A DNA stretch of 64,000 nucleotides from Salticus scenicus (Eukaryota; Arthropoda; Arachnida; Araneae; Salticidae). The notes beneath the pieces were generated by a model, which had not been told where the DNA came from, did not search any database, and saw only the letters and a list, made by a program, of their open reading frames with translations. Within the stretch, counting starts at the first letter, position 1, and each line of letters opens with the position of its first letter. Location: positions 202,492,480 through 202,556,479 of the forward strand of contig OZ005648.1 of NCBI GenBank assembly GCA_963930645.1. Reading direction: 5' to 3'. The translations under genes were made by a program, and so were the position numbers. This document shows positions 48,401 to 54,400 of the stretch, piece by piece.

Positions 48401-51400
48401 TCAATAAGGAAAGGAATAATTAGTAAGCCTAAATATAGCAAAATTTTTCAATCTATCAATAATTTCACAAAAAAGAATAGATGGCAAAGATTCTCATGTA
48501 ATAATATCTATGTAGTATATTTAAAACTCTGGTTTTATTGTAGTTTTTATTTATTTTATTAACTATTTATTTTTTTTAGAAAATTTCCATAATACAATAA
48601 ATTAAATAACCCACTATTAAGTAATAAAAAAAAAAAAAAAAAATAACTACTATATTTTAAATAACAAACAAAAAATTAGAAATTAATAAATGTGATTAGA
48701 AATAATTACTTCTGAATAATCTCCATTTTTCAAGTGATTTCGGGCCATGCTTTCAAGCCATGTTTTACGCAAAGCTGGTGTTGATGCATAACTGGTAGCA
48801 AGTTGATATTGTAAATCTACCAACATTTCAGGATCATTTTCATGTTCTTTCATTTGCATAGTTGCCATCAGCACAGTTCGTATTCTTTTGGTAAGGTCTT
48901 TTACTTCAGATGGAAAGACTGGCAATAACATTGAAAAATCAATAATTAAGTATGCAGCACTTTACTTATGAGCAGCAAATACAGCAAGCATATTTAAGTA
49001 ATTTCATAATTGCAAGTTAAAATACTGTTTCCATAAAATAATAATTAAAAATAAATAAAGCATGGATAATAGCAAAATATTATCACAATGATACATTTTT
49101 GGTACATGGTAAATAATGGGATGATACCAAAAATAATAAATATTGCAAGGAATAACAAGAATCTGGGATACCCAAAATTTGATTGATTTTATTTTTTAAA
49201 AATTACCATATAGATTATATTATTAAAATTACATTGTATCATAAATTAAATTCAATTACCTACTTGACAAAATATCAGCAATCTAAATGAATTAATTTTA
49301 ATTCTATTATTATTATTATCATCATTTATTTACTTAACATTAAAAGTAATGCATTACTATTCGAACATTAATCCACAGATTGTAACAAAATGGGAAACTC
49401 AAAACAGATAAACATACTTTACAAATTTTATTTGCATGGCTTCATATTAGATCATCATGGTAGTATAATCTTCAGAATGACTTGAAAGTTTGTATTGATT
49501 CTACTTTGTAATGAACATCACAGGATATAACACTCCACTCAAGGATGATGACGGCATCCTCACAATTTTACGATGTTTTTATTAACTCATTTTCTTGTTT
49601 GTTTGTCCAGTACAAATCTTGGAATTGATTTTTAACTAACTTCCCAACTAGCTAGACATTTGAAATTTTTAGAATAGCTCAGAACACGATGAGAATGCAT
49701 TCTTTTAATACTTTTATTCAATTAATAAATGTTTGAAAATTTCTTATAATTGCTCTCTTTATTACTCATTTGATCATTTTCTTTCAAGTTGATGGGATAA
49801 TTCATCAAAAAAATTTTTTTTTAAGTATTTGTTAATGCTACATAGAATTGTCAAGTTTATATGATTCAACAGAAAATTTAAAACATAGTATATAAAAAGT
49901 TCTTTTTATCTTGTAATTATTTGGTATACTCTTTGGGAATGTGTATTATTTAAGTTGAGCTGCATACAGATGAATTTCACTAAGAAAGATAATAAATCAT
50001 TATATAATCGATGTGCTCCTTGACAATAATCTATTAGTCATCGTTAAACAAAAATGTTCATTCTATCATCTGATGTAAATGGATTAAAATTTTACTCTTT
50101 CACATATAGTCTTCTATACCAGGGCTGGCCAACCCACGGCCTGCCCGGTGTGTAAGTTTCTGCGGATTGCGACAGAATTCAGGAAGTTTCTAATTTGACA
50201 ACTTTGATTAAAACATCTGAAATTAATAAATTGCTTCTGACATTTTTTAATGAATATGCCGATTAAGGTAGCTAAAGAAACAAATATCCTGCTCGTTGAT
50301 GTTAATAAAATATTACCAGATCAATAACTGATTCTTATTATTATACATATTAATGTATAATAATGTATTAATGTTTAATTTCAGCAGGGAATATTCCCTA
50401 CAAATTGTCAGAAGTTTTTTATTTTTTTTTTTGAGTGGGGAGGGGGGAGGTTTTTTTTTATGACATTTAATATCTAAAATTCTAAAGTGTTTTAAAATAA
50501 AGATAATTATGATAGATGGAATATTCAACAGCATATAATTACACAATACTCTTGGGTATACATAAAATAAATGAAGATTGTTATCTAAGAAATATATTTT
50601 TAGAATGTTTTCTAATAATTTCAAAATTTTAATAAAAAGCAATAGAAGCGGAAATTTTTAATTTTACAACATTTGATTTTATAGAATATTTATGCTTTAT
50701 TATTTCTTTTGTTCAGTTATGAGACTTGAAAGAACTGAACTGAGGTTTTTGTTATCTTCAGCACAATTTCTTTAAAAAAAATTATTTAACAATCTACCGT
50801 CATTTTTAAGTTCTTGTTCATTTTGTAAAATGATATATAAAATCATAGTAAACTGATGACTGTTGTAATTTGATTGTTTTACATGTGCTATTTAACACTA
50901 AATCTTTATTTGTGGGTTAAGTCTTTTGTAATTTCATGACTTTTTTCTAACTTTACACAAAATGTGTCACAAATTTTCAAAACTATATTCAGCAATGAAA
51001 ATTAGGAGAAAATGCATTGTATATCTATTAAGACTGGAAGCCTATAATTTTGATGGCAGTACTAAAATCGAGAAAAAGGGTCGTTGACAAAAATAATAAT
51101 ATTGAAATAAATTTTTGACAAAAATAAGCAAACAAAAAAAGCATCCTACACAAAAATTGTCAAATTTACAAGGAACCAGTTACAAAAATTAGCGAACTTA
51201 AAATGCCTATTTTTATAGTAAATGATTATATTTTTAAATAAAATTTAGAAAATTTTAAAATTTTAAAAATAAATAAAAATAAAGGATGAAAATTTTGTTT
51301 ATTTCAGTCATCGGAGAAAACATTTGTAAAAAAAAGTGGCAAATAAGCTATAAGGATTTACTGGCCACTGGCAAGTTACTTAAAATTTAAATTAATTTTT

Positions 51401-54400
51401 AGGTCTAAACTTTGATATACAATATAATTCATATTTAAAAGTTTGTGTAAAGTGGTAGCCTGGCCCTTTCCTATTGTAGTTTTTGTGATAGAATGTTTTA
51501 AATCTTGAAAATTTTCAAATTAATGTGTTCAGCATAATCGCTTTACCTTAGAGATATTTCGAGGTTGTCTTATTTTTTAAGCATGTGCGTATGTACATAA
51601 CATATCTAAATAGATAATGATTTATTCTTTTTTTTAGTATGCAGAGGTGGATCTAAGTTTTAATTTTTGGGGCTCATTTTCGTGGAAAAAAACAAAAAAA
51701 CAAAAAACAAATTGTGAAATTTTCATTTATTTTTGTGAAAACGTGTTTTTATGAAATTTTATTTCTTTTTGAAAAAAAAAAAAAAAAAAAAAGCATGAAA
51801 ACTTTTATTTTAGCAGTTACTCTATCTAATGTTTAATATCAAGTTAATAGCATTTTATTGAGCCAAATACAGACACTCATTAAAAATACTGTAAGCATGG
51901 AAAAATTTTACAAAATTTATCATTTTTATACAACAAAACCTTGTGAAAAGGCTGTTTTCATAAATCTGAATTTTGTGAAGGGACCTATTTTATGAATTTG
52001 AATTTTGTGACGGGACCCATTTTATGGATTTAAATTTTGTGAAGGGGCAGCAAAAGGGTCCCAATTTTTGTCTGGATCGACCCCTGGTATGAAATTTTAA
52101 AAAAGTTCTAAATTTAAGATATTATCTATAGTATATATAAAATTGTTTGTCCTGAGTGAGTGATTCATCATCGCCTAGCCCAAACCCCTGGAGCTATACT
52201 CGGGGAAAGGATAACTTGACAGTGTGTATTAGCCTGTAGAAATTACACATCCGCGAAAGAAAATAGTTCTTTACTATATTTAAGTGTAATAAACTTTTTC
52301 TCGATTTTTTTTTATTCTGGTAAACTGAAAAAAGATTAACTATTTAAACTAAACATATTTATGTTAACACATGGAATTTTTTGTAATAGATAAGCATAAA
52401 ATTTATATCAATGTATTGTTTCGCGAAGAAAGTCTGTTGGCGAAATATTGGCTGAAGAGGGAATACCGGAAGCAACCTTTTAACCCCTATTGTAAACAGT
52501 TTGGTGGGGCTAATAGATTACTTTATTTTCGAAAAATTGAAGATAATTAATGCACAGTCCGCTTCTTTAATTTCACAACTGTTAAAAATAGAGTAAAAAT
52601 TTTGACGGATTTGAACTTTTGGGAAATTTTCACACCAGATTCACACCAAATATGTCAATGAAATATTCAAGCTAACAGGAATAAGGAAAAATATTTTTCG
52701 ACAAATACTTTTTCTTTTTCGTTATTATTATTACACTGATAATATAATTTGAATTCGTTTACGCATTGTTATATAAAATATTTTTATTTCCAATACAAGC
52801 AACTAATAGTGTTTACATTAATTTATACTATGCACTATATACTAAAGATTTTACTTTTTTTTTTTTTCTGGAACAGAACAATAAAAGGAAAACATAATTA
52901 TCTTTAATAATAATAATAATAATAATAATTATCATATATATATATATATATATATATAAATGGGAGACAGATCAATTATTTAAAGCCGAAATTACATAAT
53001 TAGCAAGCATTACATTGTAAAACAAATTTTATTTTAATGGATATTTACTTAAAGAAAATTAATTGGGAAATAAATACTGTTTGAGACTTTATAACAAATT
53101 GATCGATACCTTGGAGAGGAATTACAAAATTTTAAAGATATGTAGAGCAATTATGTAGGATTTTCTATATTGTAGTTTAAGATATTTACTTTTAAAGATA
53201 TCATTATAAAAAATTTTGATTAGAAAAAGCTTACATTGAATAGAATTATTACTTATAATTCTGTAGATTTAGTTGGTAAAATAATTTCATCAAGTGAATA
53301 AAAACTATATTATTTAACAAAAATAATAAATTAAATTAATTTAAATAAATAAATAAATAAAGGCTGATAGTGGTCAAGTGAATTGAAATGAAATTTAAAT
53401 TCTGTCCTACACATAGTATAATTTTGTGAAAGTGGCCTATTTATTTATTGTGTATGCATGAAAATGTACTCCTGACACTGCCTGCTTTAATCAAGGTAGT
53501 CTACCGCAAAATTTTAACGACACAATTATTATTATTATTATTGGCTCTTGAAAGAAATAGTTCTCTCGTCCTTATAAATCTATCTTTTGAGATTTGAATT
53601 TAGAGCCAAGAGCCTCCTAAATTCATAAAAATGCCTCGAAGTTCTTCCAAAAGCTACACAAAAGTCAAAAACTTATTTTTAGATATCTAAAATAATTCCA
53701 AATGGCTACAAAATTGGTATTCATTCAATTGCTAAGTTTTTCAGTATCAAGTATGACGGAATTTTGACTCATTTTCTGCAATTGCTCTACATAATTTACT
53801 ACAATAGTTATTTTTCGATTTAAATATACAAATAACCTTAAAAAAAATGGGAGGGGGTTCTTAACTTTGTTTATAAATTGTAGCCCTTTGAAACGGTTAC
53901 TATATAAATTTCTGAAAATTTCTGTCGAACATTATCTCTCAATTTTACCTTTAATATTTTTTTAACTGTGCCAAAGGGAAGACAAAATCACAAAATAAAA
54001 AGATAAATCGTTTTTATTTAGTCTATGCTGTCGGAAAGAAATAGTCCTCAATAAAAGTGTGGAAACATTGTTTCTGAAAATTTTAAGATTGCTTTTAAAT
54101 TTAATATCACACATTAATATCAAAGCATGCTTATCAATTCAATATATCAAAATAAATTGAAAAATGCGTGAAATGACATGCTTTCATTCCTATTCCAAAG
54201 AATCGAATAACGTAACATTTCCCTCTTTCTCATCTATAAAAATCTCATTCCAACCTCCTAAAAATGCTATGAAAATAAATGTTTCAACTCAGTTTTTAAA
54301 AATAGCAGTCGCAAAGGTGTGTGTTTATCAGTATTAAATAAATACATCAAGACAAATCATATTTACAAGTAAATTAAAATTCACTTCCCTTTCATATAAA

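Larger units (their letters stand above)
45815..48709 (-). other. DOCK intron (about 2.9 kb)
   Basis: It contains a head-to-head PLE pair with inverted repeats (46029-47262) and a long hairpin (47349-47570). The remaining 47580-48700 is AT-rich and featureless. Confidence 0.8.
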